DNA from: Gracilibacillus boraciitolerans JCM 21714
GTDB taxonomy: Bacteria > Bacillota > Bacilli > Bacillales > Amphibacillaceae
Reading direction: 5' to 3'
Assembly: GCF_000521485.1 (NCBI RefSeq)
Contig: NZ_BAVS01000012.1
Span: forward strand, 28,799-92,798
DNA length: 64,000 bases
Shown piece after piece: positions 30,086 to 39,819 of this stretch (position 1 is its first letter; every line of letters starts with the position of its first letter). The notes under the pieces were generated by a model. That model searched no databases. It was not told the origin of the DNA and saw only the letters and a program-made list of their open reading frames with translations. The translations under genes and the position numbers were made by a program.

Positions 30086-32805
30086 TATTCATTAGTAAAT
30101 TTCTTATGTTTTCTCACTGCAACTAACACTATTCCTACTATTATAAGCAGTCCACCAATTAAGAGAACCGTATACATATTTGTTGCAGTTTCCGGTAAAG
30201 TTTTATTTGTTTGTTCATTTTGTTGCGCGCCATCGTTATTTTCTTCTTTCGGTGAAGCTGTGGTAGTATCTTTTTCAACTGGAGAAGGATCTGGGTTGTC
30301 ATTGTTACCTTCCTTATCCTCTTCTGCTAAATCTCCTGGTTCAAATACTGTAAAAATACTAAAGTGATCTGTTTCTGCAACAAGCCATTCACCTGCTATC
30401 TCGCCACCTACCATATTCCACTGTTTTGCATCATTATTCCAATTATAGATTTTTAAGGCCTCTTGTTGCTGATCTACTTTAAGTGAGAGTGTAACAGGTG
30501 TTTCAAAAGACCGGATGAATTGATTTGCTTGAACAAATTCGAAACGATAAATATCGGAATGTGCAAACTCAGCTTTATCTACTTCATTTTCATCTAGCTT
30601 ATCGATTATTAATGTTAAATCGTCATCTACAGAAAAGGATTTCAAATCAAATGCGAGATGCACTTTTGCTTTTTGAACTTTGATGGTGACATTTTTATCT
30701 TTTAATAGCTGTAATTGTTCCGCTGAAAAGATAATTTTATTTATTGATTCGCTACCTTCAGGGATAGTTAAAATTAATTCTGACATCTCATCTAAGTAGG
30801 ATAAATCCGTTTGAATGATTAGTTCATCACCCTTTTGTTGTAATTCTTCTCTTATACTATTTGACAATCTTTTTACATGAACAACATAGTTTGAAATAGA
30901 TCCGTCCTCTGCCACTGCTTCAATGTTAACTTTATTATCACCTACATCAAGAGCAACACTACTATCTGGATCGTTCCCATTAATATGCACTTTTGTACCA
31001 GGGGACTTTGTCTCAGACGAAAAATGAATTTGATCTACATGGTTAGCAACTTCCATTTGATATTCAAATCGGTCAGATGAAAAACCAGGACTTAATTTAC
31101 CATTATCAACTGTTAAATCACCAATTCTAGAATCTGATGACAATCCTAATTCATAGGCTGCAATTGTACCACTTACTTCATGCGCTGCTAATAGGATCGA
31201 CTTACCTGTCGGACTCTGATCAGCTGAGATAAACGTCAAACCTTCTGGTGCCACATCACCACTAGCTGATGTAACTTCTTCATCTATGCCATTAAATATC
31301 CGTGAAGAAAAATAATTGTCAAATTGTGGTGAAGTAGGATCAGTTAAATCATAGACCATGATACCGCCTTGACGTTCTAAACCAACAAAAGCATAGTTCG
31401 TCCCATTTATTTCTCCAGTTATCACACTTTCAGGTTCCACACCTTTGTCATCGCTTCTTGATTCAAAGACATCCTCATCATTATTACTATGGAAATAATC
31501 TGGTTGAAAAGCTGCTATTTTTTCTTCAAAATCAGACCCACTGTCATATACTAATTCCAGTGAATTAGCGTCCCAAATAGAGAACGAGCGACCTCCAAAT
31601 CCATATATTGCTTCATATTTTCCTTCTTCATTTACAGGATGTGAAATGGAAGTTTTTAATCTACTTAATTGTTTTTTATCAAACAGACCATTATCGACTA
31701 ATTGATCTAATTCTTCTTGTGTATAACCTTCATAGAGATCTGCATTAAGCTGATAATCATCAACTAAATCTTCTACTCTTACTTCTTCAGAGAAACCATC
31801 CCAATCTTGAGTATCTCCTTCATTTGCTGTTAAGATATAGGTTTTGCCATTGATATCTATAATATCCATTCCATCTGGCTGATAAATGGAGAGTACAGGC
31901 CAATTGCGAATATTGATTGCATCATCTTTGTCCGAAGCGTCTAATTTGTTAGGGGATATAGAAAAGTCTTTATACCCTAAACTTTTCACTGTAAGGAATT
32001 GACCAGAAGCAATGTCAAGTTTAGCAATGGCATTCGCTTCCTGTAAAACCACATAACCATATTGACTGGCATCATCTATAACGATATATTCTGGCTCTAA
32101 GTCTTCCGCATGTGAACTCCCCGGATGTACTTTTCGAACACCTTCTTCTACTACTTCATCAGTAAATCTTGCAGTTTTAGCAGATAATTTCTCACCTTTT
32201 TCAATTCCATTCGAAATATCTATAATGGTTACCGAACCTTCTGGATTTATCGAATAATCCTCACTTGGTTCACCTTCATTCGCTACTAATACTTTATTAC
32301 CATTTGGTGTAATCGTCACCATATCTGGTAAAGCTCCAACTTCAACTGATGTTAACACTTCACCATCAGTAGACAGAAAAACAATATGACCATTCTCGAT
32401 TTTATTTTCTGCTGGTACTGACACGGCAATAAATCTACTTTCGGGATCAATTGTCACACTCGTTAAATCTCCCGCATTGATACCAAAATCACTGAGTTTA
32501 ATTTTCTTCACTAAGGGAATATCTGTATCGCCATTCTTTAATACAGACAAATCTATAATGTCTAAAGTTTTATCAGATCCATTTACAGAGTAGGCATAAT
32601 ATGTATTGGGATCATATGTAACTATTTCCGTTCCTCCATCATTGATTGGAGCTTTACTTGCATAACGTCCTAACCATGTGATGGCTAAAGATTGATCATT
32701 CTCAGAGTAATAGGTTAATTCTTCTGCAGCTGTTATTGCTGGTGAAAATGTTGATAACATAAGAAGAAATGACAAAGATAGTACGATAATCACAGAATTC
32801 TTCAT
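30085..32805 (-). CDS. LPxTA-anchored surface protein, choice-of-anchor I family
   Basis: 906 aa, exported. A signal peptide (about 1-27, SPAITAAEE cleavage region) precedes a large beta-propeller-like domain of the choice-of-anchor I type (DGGTEIVTYDPNTYYAYSVN, VANEGEPSEDY, TANEGDTQDWDGFSEE). A cadherin-like beta-sandwich repeat follows (about 555-650: IGDLTVDNGKLSPGFSSDRF, ending SNYVVHVKRL). The C-terminus is a sorting signal, LPETATN, a hydrophobic helix and RKHKK. Such proteins are often annotated as alkaline phosphatase-like, but their activity is not established. LPxTA rather than LPxTG suggests a class D-type sortase; none is in this window. Confidence 0.88.
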   Translation of the reverse strand: MKNSVIIVLSLSFLLMLSTFSPAITAAEELTYYSENDQSLAITWLGRYASKAPINDGGTEIVTYDPNTYYAYSVNGSDKTLDIIDLSVLKNGDTDIPLVKKIKLSDFGINAGDLTSVTIDPESRFIAVSVPAENKIENGHIVFLSTDGEVLTSVEVGALPDMVTITPNGNKVLVANEGEPSEDYSINPEGSVTIIDISNGIEKGEKLSAKTARFTDEVVEEGVRKVHPGSSHAEDLEPEYIVIDDASQYGYVVLQEANAIAKLDIASGQFLTVKSLGYKDFSISPNKLDASDKDDAINIRNWPVLSIYQPDGMDIIDINGKTYILTANEGDTQDWDGFSEEVRVEDLVDDYQLNADLYEGYTQEELDQLVDNGLFDKKQLSRLKTSISHPVNEEGKYEAIYGFGGRSFSIWDANSLELVYDSGSDFEEKIAAFQPDYFHSNNDEDVFESRSDDKGVEPESVITGEINGTNYAFVGLERQGGIMVYDLTDPTSPQFDNYFSSRIFNGIDEEVTSASGDVAPEGLTFISADQSPTGKSILLAAHEVSGTIAAYELGLSSDSRIGDLTVDNGKLSPGFSSDRFEYQMEVANHVDQIHFSSETKSPGTKVHINGNDPDSSVALDVGDNKVNIEAVAEDGSISNYVVHVKRLSNSIREELQQKGDELIIQTDLSYLDEMSELILTIPEGSESINKIIFSAEQLQLLKDKNVTIKVQKAKVHLAFDLKSFSVDDDLTLIIDKLDENEVDKAEFAHSDIYRFEFVQANQFIRSFETPVTLSLKVDQQQEALKIYNWNNDAKQWNMVGGEIAGEWLVAETDHFSIFTVFEPGDLAEEDKEGNNDNPDPSPVEKDTTTASPKEENNDGAQQNEQTNKTLPETATNMYTVLLIGGLLIIVGIVLVAVRKHKKFTNE

Positions 32806-32907
32806 TTTTCCTCTCCTTTTTCAATATTCATCTATTATTCTATATGTGTTTTATGAAGATAACTTGTCTTTAATGTTAATTATTTGTAAAGTGAACTTAT
32901 GAAAAAT

Positions 32908-32946
32908 AAAAACCTAGGAGAAAATTTTAATTTTTCTCCTAGGTTT
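32908..32946. terminator. Strong bidirectional terminator
   Basis: AAACCTAGGAGAAAA pairs with TTTTTCTCCTAGGTTT, a 13-15 bp stem. Confidence 0.85.
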
Positions 32947-32955
32947 GATATCTTA

Positions 32956-33246
32956 TTATTTTATTTCTCTATTTTTTCTTTTTCTTGCAAACAACCAGAT
33001 TGCTGTTCCTGAAAGTATAAGCAATAGACTTGCTAGTAACCAATTGAAAGTATTGGTTGCTGTATCTGGTAAATCTGATTCATCTGACGTGTCTCCACCT
33101 GGATTTTCTCCACCTGGTTCTTCGGGAGCAACAATTTCTTCTCCTGTATAAATTGCTGGTGTTGGAGGCTCACTCATGCCAGTTCCAATAAAGAAACTTG
33201 GATGTGGTAGTTGATTATATCCAACATTATATATAGAAAATATCAT
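32956..33246 (-). pseudogene. C-terminal remnant of an LPxTA-anchored surface protein
   Basis: 96 aa without a signal peptide. A Pro/Glu/Asp-rich spacer (PTPAIYTGEEIVAPEEPGGE) leads to LPDTATN, a hydrophobic helix and RKRKNREIK, a complete cell-wall sorting signal. Export would be impossible without a signal peptide, so this is probably the tail of a larger surface protein whose front was lost; only about 130 bases separate it from nhaC. The sorting signal is like that of the 906-aa neighbour (LPETATN), suggesting the same sortase. A real short gene is less likely. Confidence 0.65.
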
Positions 33247-33324
33247 ATTTGAACGAATAACTTATGTTATATTTAGTCAACCTCTTTTATATTTATTAAG
33301 GAAATTTATTATTGCATATAGCGA

Positions 33325-33355
33325 AAAGGCTCAGAAAAAATCTGAGCTTTTTTAT
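33325..33355. terminator. Terminator of the nhaC gene
   Basis: GCTCAGA (33329-33335) and TCTGAGC (33341-33347) flanked by A and T runs. Confidence 0.82.
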
Positions 33356-33374
33356 CTTTATATCGTATGGTTAA

Positions 33375-34937
33375 TTATTGCTTTCCAACTGATATGTTTT
33401 TTTGCCAAATGACTAGCATAACTATAACGATGACCGTCACCAATGTACTAATCAGTGAAATCAGTATTATCCCTGTCATACCAAATATAAAATAGCCAAT
33501 TCCTGCTGCAAATGCACTAATAAAAGCATATGGTAACTGTGTGATGACGTGATCTAAGTGGTTAGCTCCTGCACCTGTCGACGATAATATTGATGTATCA
33601 GAAATTGGTGAGCAATGATCACCAAAAACTGAACCTGCCAACACTGCTGCCATAGCTGGTAAAACTAATTCCACATCATAGACTACAGCAATCTGTGCTG
33701 CAATTGGAAGCATGATTCCAAACGTCCCCCCCCAGGAAGTACCTGTTGCTAATGCCATAAATCCTGCAATAATAAAGAATATTAAGGAAAGATAATTCAC
33801 ATTAAGTGCAAATTGTTCGACCAGTTTTGCTAAATATCCACCTGTATCAATTAATTCAATGATGGAGCCAATCATCCAAGCTAAGATCAAAATATAAATA
33901 GCGGGCATCATCGAGAGCGAACCATCTTTGATAACTTTCCAGCCAGAAAGTTTCTTACCTTTTAATAATAAATACAAAACAAATCCTATCAAAACTGCAA
34001 TTAAACCACCAACAAACAAAGATAAATTGACATTTGTATTTTCAAACATAGTGAGAATGGTTGCTGTTCCTTCTGTTGCTAAATATCCAGTTAATAGCAT
34101 CATCTACTGTGGATAAAACTAAAACAACGATAGGAATTAAAAGATGCTTCATTTGTCCATTTTTGTTTATGAGCGCATTCTCTTCCATTTCTGCTGACAT
34201 CGTATTTTTTAATGGATCTACTACATGACCAGTCTGCATCGCTCTCTTTTCATGGGTTTTCATAGCCCCAATATCAAAGTTAAACAATGCAACTAAAAAC
34301 ACTAATAATAATGCCGCAAATGCATACATATTCAACGGTATCATTTTGACGAAAGCTTCTAATGGCTGAAAGGCAGTTATTTCTGTCACTGCGAAAATAG
34401 AGCCTAACGTTCCGATTATATATGCTCCCCCAACTGGATATCGGTGTTAATACTGTTACAGGAGCTGAAGTCGAATCAATAAAATAAGCTAATTTTACAC
34501 GAGATATTTTATAGCGATCGGTTAACGGTCTTGATACTTGTCCAACCGCTAAGCTATTAAAATAATCATCAATAAAAATTAGTACACCTAAGAAAGCTGG
34601 AACTAGCTGCGCACCACGTCTTGTTTTTACCTTCTCTATTGCCCAATTACCAAATGCTTTACTAGCACCGGATGCGGTCATAATTACTGTCATAATCCCT
34701 AATAATAGTAAAAATCCTAATAAATAAATACTGCTTAAATTCCAGCCAGCCGATGTATAGAAAATATCTCGAAAAACCAGCCAGATTTGTTGAAGACTCG
34801 CTATTATATCAAATTCATGAATCAATAATGCACCAACAATGATGCCTGTCCCCCAATGACAGTAAAATCTTTCTTGTAAAAAGAACTAATATCAACATTA
34901 AGACCGCAGGAATCAGCGAATATATCGTACCCTCCAT
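33375..34937 (-). CDS. NhaC-family Na+/H+ antiporter, three frame breaks
   Basis: About 520 aa after repair, with 11-12 hydrophobic helices. Family signatures are IFIDDYFNSLAVG, APVTVLTPISSWGAYI, GTSWGTFGIMLPIA (here with an extra glycine) and SVFGDHCSPISDTSILSSTG. ATG 34937 follows GGAGG. Breaks: C5 at 34850-34854 and at 34427-34431 (C4 expected), and about two bases missing near 34101-34106 (LSTVGMMLLTGY). G8 (C on plus) at 33726-33733 turns the nearly invariant SWGTFG into SWGGTFG. Fits a salt-adapted organism. It is monocistronic. Confidence 0.9.
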
Positions 34938-34978
34938 AACATTACCTCCACTATATCTATCCTTACCAAATATGCACA

Positions 34979-35014
34979 GAAAAAAACAGCAATAGAACAA
35001 AGTCTATTACTGTT
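34979..35014 (-). terminator. Hairpin with T run upstream of nhaC
   Basis: On the minus strand AACAGTAATAGA, a short loop, TCTATTGCTGTT and a T run. It probably ends the transcript from the glycan operon whose last gene stops near 35.3 kb; an attenuator in the nhaC leader is the alternative. Confidence 0.7.
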
Positions 35015-35120
35015 CTGATCTCGCCATTTTATATACTAAAATAGTTTATCAATTTTTCGCTTAACTGTCATCCCTTTTTTTAAAACAAGGAAGATAATAT
35101 TTTTTTAAATGAGAGGATTG

Positions 35121-35240
35121 TTCACGGGATATGTACTGTTGTTCACTGGAATTATCTCACTGTTCACGGGAAAAGATATCGATTTCACTGGTAAAAATAG
35201 CTTATCCCGTGAACAGCAGATCTTTTCCTGTGAAGAAGGT
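35121..35240. repeat. 21-bp iterated repeat, four direct and two inverted units
   Basis: TTCACNGG begins at 35121, 35142, 35163 and 35184, exactly 21 bp apart; units look like TTCACGGGAAAAGATATCGAT. The array then turns around: on the minus strand TTCACAGGAAAAGATCTGCTG followed by TTCACGGGATA lies at about 35200-35232. The result is an array that can fold on itself. It separates nhaC from the glycan operon. Confidence 0.85.
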
Positions 35241-35280
35241 CATTTATTTTACTGATCTTAAGATTATTTCATTAAATCTT

Positions 35281-37280
35281 TCAACCCCCCTCATACTCCA
35301 CTTCCCATTCTTCAGGGAATCCCCCCCACTTCGTTGCCATCATCGCTACGGCAGTTAATAAACCTCCATTACCTGGAAGATATGCAGTTAATGCATCATG
35401 CTGATAGTTGTGGCCATTGATTAAATACGTATTTTTGCCTTGCTCCATTAACAAAAAGTCAACCGCTAACTCTAGTTCACCTAACCTTGCTGCTGTCATT
35501 GCACACATTGGAAAATCCCATCCCCCCCAGGCAGTCTCCCACTTCCATTCCTCTTTTACCTTATGTAAAGTTTGAAGCATGACATCTTTGTCAATCAATT
35601 CTCCTGACAACACACCATACGAGGCTACCATTGAGGATGATCATGATTTTTTTCAGTAAAGGTATTTCTGCAGTTTTGATGAGCAATATAGACGCCGTCC
35701 TTAGTCGCTGGTTTTGCTAATTTAGCTTTTACGTTTTGCCACTCATTAGGAGTATTCTTACCCAAACGATCGCACCATTCGATTGCTACTGACAAACCAT
35801 AGTGCCAATATTCTAATTCATATGATGGATTTAAACTTTCCTCCATTCGATGATTTTCTTGTGCTGGTATGATCCCCCCCGGTCCAAGATGGTACACATC
35901 CCGTTCCTTATCATATCTAGCGAATGAGGCCATAAAGTCTGCCGAAGCAAACACGATTTCTTGATACTTTTCTAAAAAAAGCTGATCTTTATTATCTTGA
36001 TAGCATAATTCCAACAGGCTAATCGGATGAGGCTGTTGCCAGATTAAACCTGGTGCTATTGGTGATGGTGTTTGATCACCTTCTCTGGCCACCATTTTTG
36101 GCCATCTCGCTCCCTGGTATCCTTGTGATTGTGCAAGCTGATACGCTTTTGGTAAAATTTTAAAATACCAATCCATACTTTTCTGCAAAACAGCGGCTCT
36201 TCCCCCCCATAATGGAAAATGGCTGGCATGCCACCAATGCATTTCTAAATGAAGTTTACCAAACCAACTATTATACATAAAACCTGTTTCCTGTGGTGGT
36301 ATCGACCCACCACTATGAACAGCAAGTAAATATTGAGATAAAATCACACGTCTTTCCAGTTCATCTTTTCTCGTGTCCTTACTGCCCTGAAAAGAAAGAA
36401 AGCCACTATCTGACCAGAATCTTTCCCAATAAGACTTGGCGGCAGTGAACACTTCCTCTACTGACTTATTAACTGTTCCCTTTTCTGTAAAGGAAAGCGT
36501 AAATTCGCATACTTCTGTATCAGGAATTAATGCAAAAATATGCTCTTTTTCCTGTTTCAGTACACCTTGATTCCAGTTCCATTGAACAAGATAATTCGTA
36601 TCGTCCATTTCTCTATTAAAAACTGCCATCTGTTCCTCTAGTTGCGAAACTTTGGTTTGATGTCCTTCTTTCTCCCACTTTAATTTCAACGTTTTTTCCC
36701 ATTTCTGATCGGTAACAGTTGGACTTGGAAAAGCTAACTCAATAGAAAGCTGGCCTACTTTCATTAGCTGGGATATTACTGAAACAGCGATAATATCCAG
36801 TTCTGGATCACAGCAAATTTTCACCTTTACTTTTTTCCCATCTACCAGAAATTCACTAGTGATTTTCCCTTCCCAAAGTACTAAATGCTGTACGATTGGT
36901 TCTATTTTCTCAAATGCTATAACTCTACCTTTTTTATCATAAAAGCAAAAACCAATTTGGCCAAGCTGGAGTCTATGTGGATTCTGTCTTAACCAATGAT
37001 AGGCCACGTCTTCACCTTCTGGAAAAAGAGGATATTGAGAACCCTGATAGGTTTGCATCTTTAAATCTTCTAAGGTATAGAGATGATCTCCACCTGCAGC
37101 ATGCCATCCCCCCCAATTTGATTGCGTACTAAGTGGTGCAACGTAGGCGTCTGGAAAGGATTGTAATCCAGTAAAATCCACTGACATTCCAAAATCACCG
37201 TTACCAATTGATAAAGGAGCTCTTGGTTCTATCAACTTAATTATTGGCGAGTGTTTATCAACGATTTCCTTTTTATTCAT
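35281..37280 (-). CDS. Six-hairpin glycoside hydrolase of unassigned specificity, frame broken
   Basis: About 665-675 aa, no signal peptide. An N-terminal beta domain (RAPLSIGNGDFGMSVDF) is followed by an (alpha/alpha)6 barrel with PPQETGFMYNSWFGKLHLEM, WWHASHFPLWG and LGPGIIPAQENH. It resembles GH65/GH95-type enzymes, but I cannot assign a family. ATG 37280 has GGAGG seven bases upstream and overlaps the end of the GH43 gene. One base is missing near 35633 (HPSMVASYGV). At 35285-35290 a C6 tract ends the frame at 35281; a four-base tract would extend it to a stop at 35264 (...EGLKDLMK). Five C7 tracts (35321, 35522, 35874, 36202, 37108) each add a glycine, four of them as WGG. Confidence 0.8.
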
Positions 37281-38176
37281 CATCTTGCCTCCTAATACCG
37301 CCATTGCTATCTATCATTTTAATAAAAACTGGCCGTTCATTCGGGGTTTTATTTGGAGAATGAAGCGTTAAATATAATTGATTATGTAGATCATGAAATA
37401 ACATTCCATGTCCTCCGTCACTCGAAAATAATGGTTTTTCATCATGAATCCATGGGCCTGTAATTTTTCTGGTCGAGGAGCGCGAAATCCCCCCCTGTGC
37501 ATAAATATTATCTACGAAGCTAGCCCAAAGTAACAGTAACTCCCCCCCATTTTCAGCTCGATATATATATGGACCATCCGTTACATAATTCTTTCGTGTA
37601 TTCCTTGTTTTATGTTGAAAAGAAGTTGCCCAAGGTGCTTCAGAAGCAGCAAAAAGTGTAACAGGTTCTCCCGTCGACTTTTTTAAATCCTTACTCAACC
37701 GAACAGCACAAATTTCGCCATCACCCACTTGAATCCATTCATGACAAAAGACCATCCATGGCATTCCTCCTTCATCAATGTATAAGGTGCCATCTAACGA
37801 GAACCAGTCCTTAGGTGTAACGATTTCATCACTGTGAGGATGAAAGGGTCCTGTTAAAGAGTCTGATTTTAAGATAGCAGTTCCACGCTTACCACTTTCT
37901 TTTAATAAAAAGGTGGCAAACATATAATAAGCCCCCCTGATAATAATGCACTTCCGGTGCCCAGAAGTTCTCATCAGAGTAAAAATTTAGATCTGGTCGA
38001 AATACCGGATATGGTCCTACCCAATTTTCTAAATCATTGCCAATCCAGACGTCAAATCCTGTTCCTTTTCCCCCCCATATATTTTGATCCGTACTTCCAT
38101 ACATATAATATTTATTTTCTTTGCGATCGACGTAGATAAATGGATCACGGATCTGTACTTCCTGATTCGGTTTCAA
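37273..38176 (-). CDS. GH43-family glycosidase, one frame break
   Basis: About 300 aa five-bladed propeller enzyme, cytoplasmic. GH43 signatures are the catalytic base in VQIRDPFIYVD, the WAPEVHYYQGAYYM block, the pKa-modulating Asp in DWFSLDGTLY and the acid Glu in MVFCHEWIQ. Typical substrates are arabinosides or xylosides. TTG 38176 has GGGAGAG upstream. The frame breaks at 37932-37937 (C6, where C4 gives HYYQGAYYMF). C7 at 37489-37495, 37542-37548 and 38070-38076 each add a glycine. Lies between the response regulator and the six-hairpin enzyme in one minus-strand operon. Confidence 0.88.
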
Positions 38177-38194
38177 TAATATTCTCTCCCTTAA

Positions 38195-39817
38195 TTAGAA
38201 ATACTCGGATGGACTAACACCTGTAATCGCTTTAAATACTTGACTGAAATAAGTGGAATTTTGATAACCAACCATTTCACTAACTTCATACACCATATAT
38301 CTTTTTTCCTTTAATAATTCCTTCGCTTTTGCAATTCGATAGTTATTGAGGTAATTCACAAAAGTTTCACCAGTTATTTTTTTAAATAACTGTGATAAAT
38401 AATTGCGATTCACATAAAAGGAGTCAGCAATTTCTGTTAGAGTAATTTCCTGATCGTAATATTGATGAATATGTTCTTTTACACGTTCCACTAGTTTGCT
38501 TGTTTTTTTACTTGCTAACTTCTCTTTGGAATGCTCTACCCATTTTGTTAACTGTTCCGTTGTCCATGATAATAATTTATTAATCGTATTATAGTTATAC
38601 ACCTCAATTAATATAGAGGATTTTTCTAACGGTTTCTCATCAATGTGTTCCATTGAATGATCGTCCATCATTAACGCACTAAGAATATTAATCGAAATCG
38701 TTTGAATCATATAGAAAGGGGGGGAATACTTCTCTTCCGATAAACCGTTTACAAATCGGTGCCATATGGCTAACAACTGCTCATACTCCTTATCGGCAAT
38801 CTTTCCATGGATTTCTTTTATTGTTTCAAAAGGATAGACAAACACCTCGCTGGATGCCCTGCTTTTAGTATCCTGGTAATAATAAACCTTATTCCATTCT
38901 TCATACTCTGCTACTTCCAATGCTTGCATACTTTCCAAATAAGCATCTGTCAGGAGATGTAAATTAGATTTAATGGAACTTACGCCTAACATTACAGATA
39001 CTTTTAAGTAATATAATACATTTTCCAGCATCTTATGAACAAGTTGATCATTTAACTGTTCCAAGTAAAGGGAGTTCTCAGGTAAGAAAACAACCATCAC
39101 ATAAGTGGAATCTGAATAATCGACTAGATGTGTTGTTAATTTATTTTCCTCACTAAAATGTTTCATTGTTTCAGATAAGATATTTCCTACACTAAATTTT
39201 AACAATTGCCAATCCCGCTCATGCACTTTCGTTAAATATGGTGGGCGATTAATCATAATCGAAGTAACAATTTGGGGGTGTTTCAGCACTAACCCCCCTA
39301 TTAATTCCTGACTTTCTGCCGTTAGATCTTTGGAAACATAACGATTAAATAAGAGATTACGTATGAAGCTATCCTTTCGAAAAGTCAAATAGACTGGGCG
39401 TTGTTCACGGTAGGTTTCTAAAATTGTTTGTTGCATTTCTTCTGCTTCGATTTCCTGCACTACTTCTTGTAAAACCGTCTCGATTTCAGTAACAGGAGAA
39501 GGCTTAAGGAAAAAATGCTTGACACCATATTGAATTGCTTTTCTTGCGTTATCGAAATGATTATAGCCACTATGGATAATAATAGAAATATATGGATGCT
39601 TTTCATTAACCTCTTTGATTAACGTTAAACCATCCATTTCTGGCATATAAATATCCGTGATCACAATATCAGGCAGCTGTTCTTCCATCTTCTGTAATGC
39701 TTGTTTCCCATTACTTGCAGTACCTATCACCTGAATCTGTAATCTTTCCCAATTGACATGCTTCGTTAACCCTTCTCTCACAGATAATTCATCATCTATG
39801 ATTAGTATGGATTTCAT
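38195..39817 (-). CDS. Response regulator, YesN type (receiver plus AraC DNA-binding domain)
   Basis: 540 aa. The receiver has ILIIDDELSVREGL, phospho-acceptor Asp in DIVITDIYMPEMDG (about 55) and Lys in FFLKPS. A long linker follows, and then a C-terminal AraC/XylS pair of helix-turn-helices (LTEIADSFYVNRNYLSQLFK, VSEMVGYQNSTYFSQVFKAI). Pairs with the kinase at 39820, two bases upstream; its ribosome site lies in the end of the kinase gene. Probably activates the adjacent uptake and hydrolase genes. C-run on the coding strand at 38718-38724 encodes YSPPFYM; a G6 tract at 39293-39298 encodes LIGGLV. Confidence 0.92.
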   Translation of the reverse strand: MKSILIIDDELSVREGLTKHVNWERLQIQVIGTASNGKQALQKMEEQLPDIVITDIYMPEMDGLTLIKEVNEKHPYISIIIHSGYNHFDNARKAIQYGVKHFFLKPSPVTEIETVLQEVVQEIEAEEMQQTILETYREQRPVYLTFRKDSFIRNLLFNRYVSKDLTAESQELIGGLVLKHPQIVTSIMINRPPYLTKVHERDWQLLKFSVGNILSETMKHFSEENKLTTHLVDYSDSTYVMVVFLPENSLYLEQLNDQLVHKMLENVLYYLKVSVMLGVSSIKSNLHLLTDAYLESMQALEVAEYEEWNKVYYYQDTKSRASSEVFVYPFETIKEIHGKIADKEYEQLLAIWHRFVNGLSEEKYSPPFYMIQTISINILSALMMDDHSMEHIDEKPLEKSSILIEVYNYNTINKLLSWTTEQLTKWVEHSKEKLASKKTSKLVERVKEHIHQYYDQEITLTEIADSFYVNRNYLSQLFKKITGETFVNYLNNYRIAKAKELLKEKRYMVYEVSEMVGYQNSTYFSQVFKAITGVSPSEYF

Positions 39818-39819
39818 AG

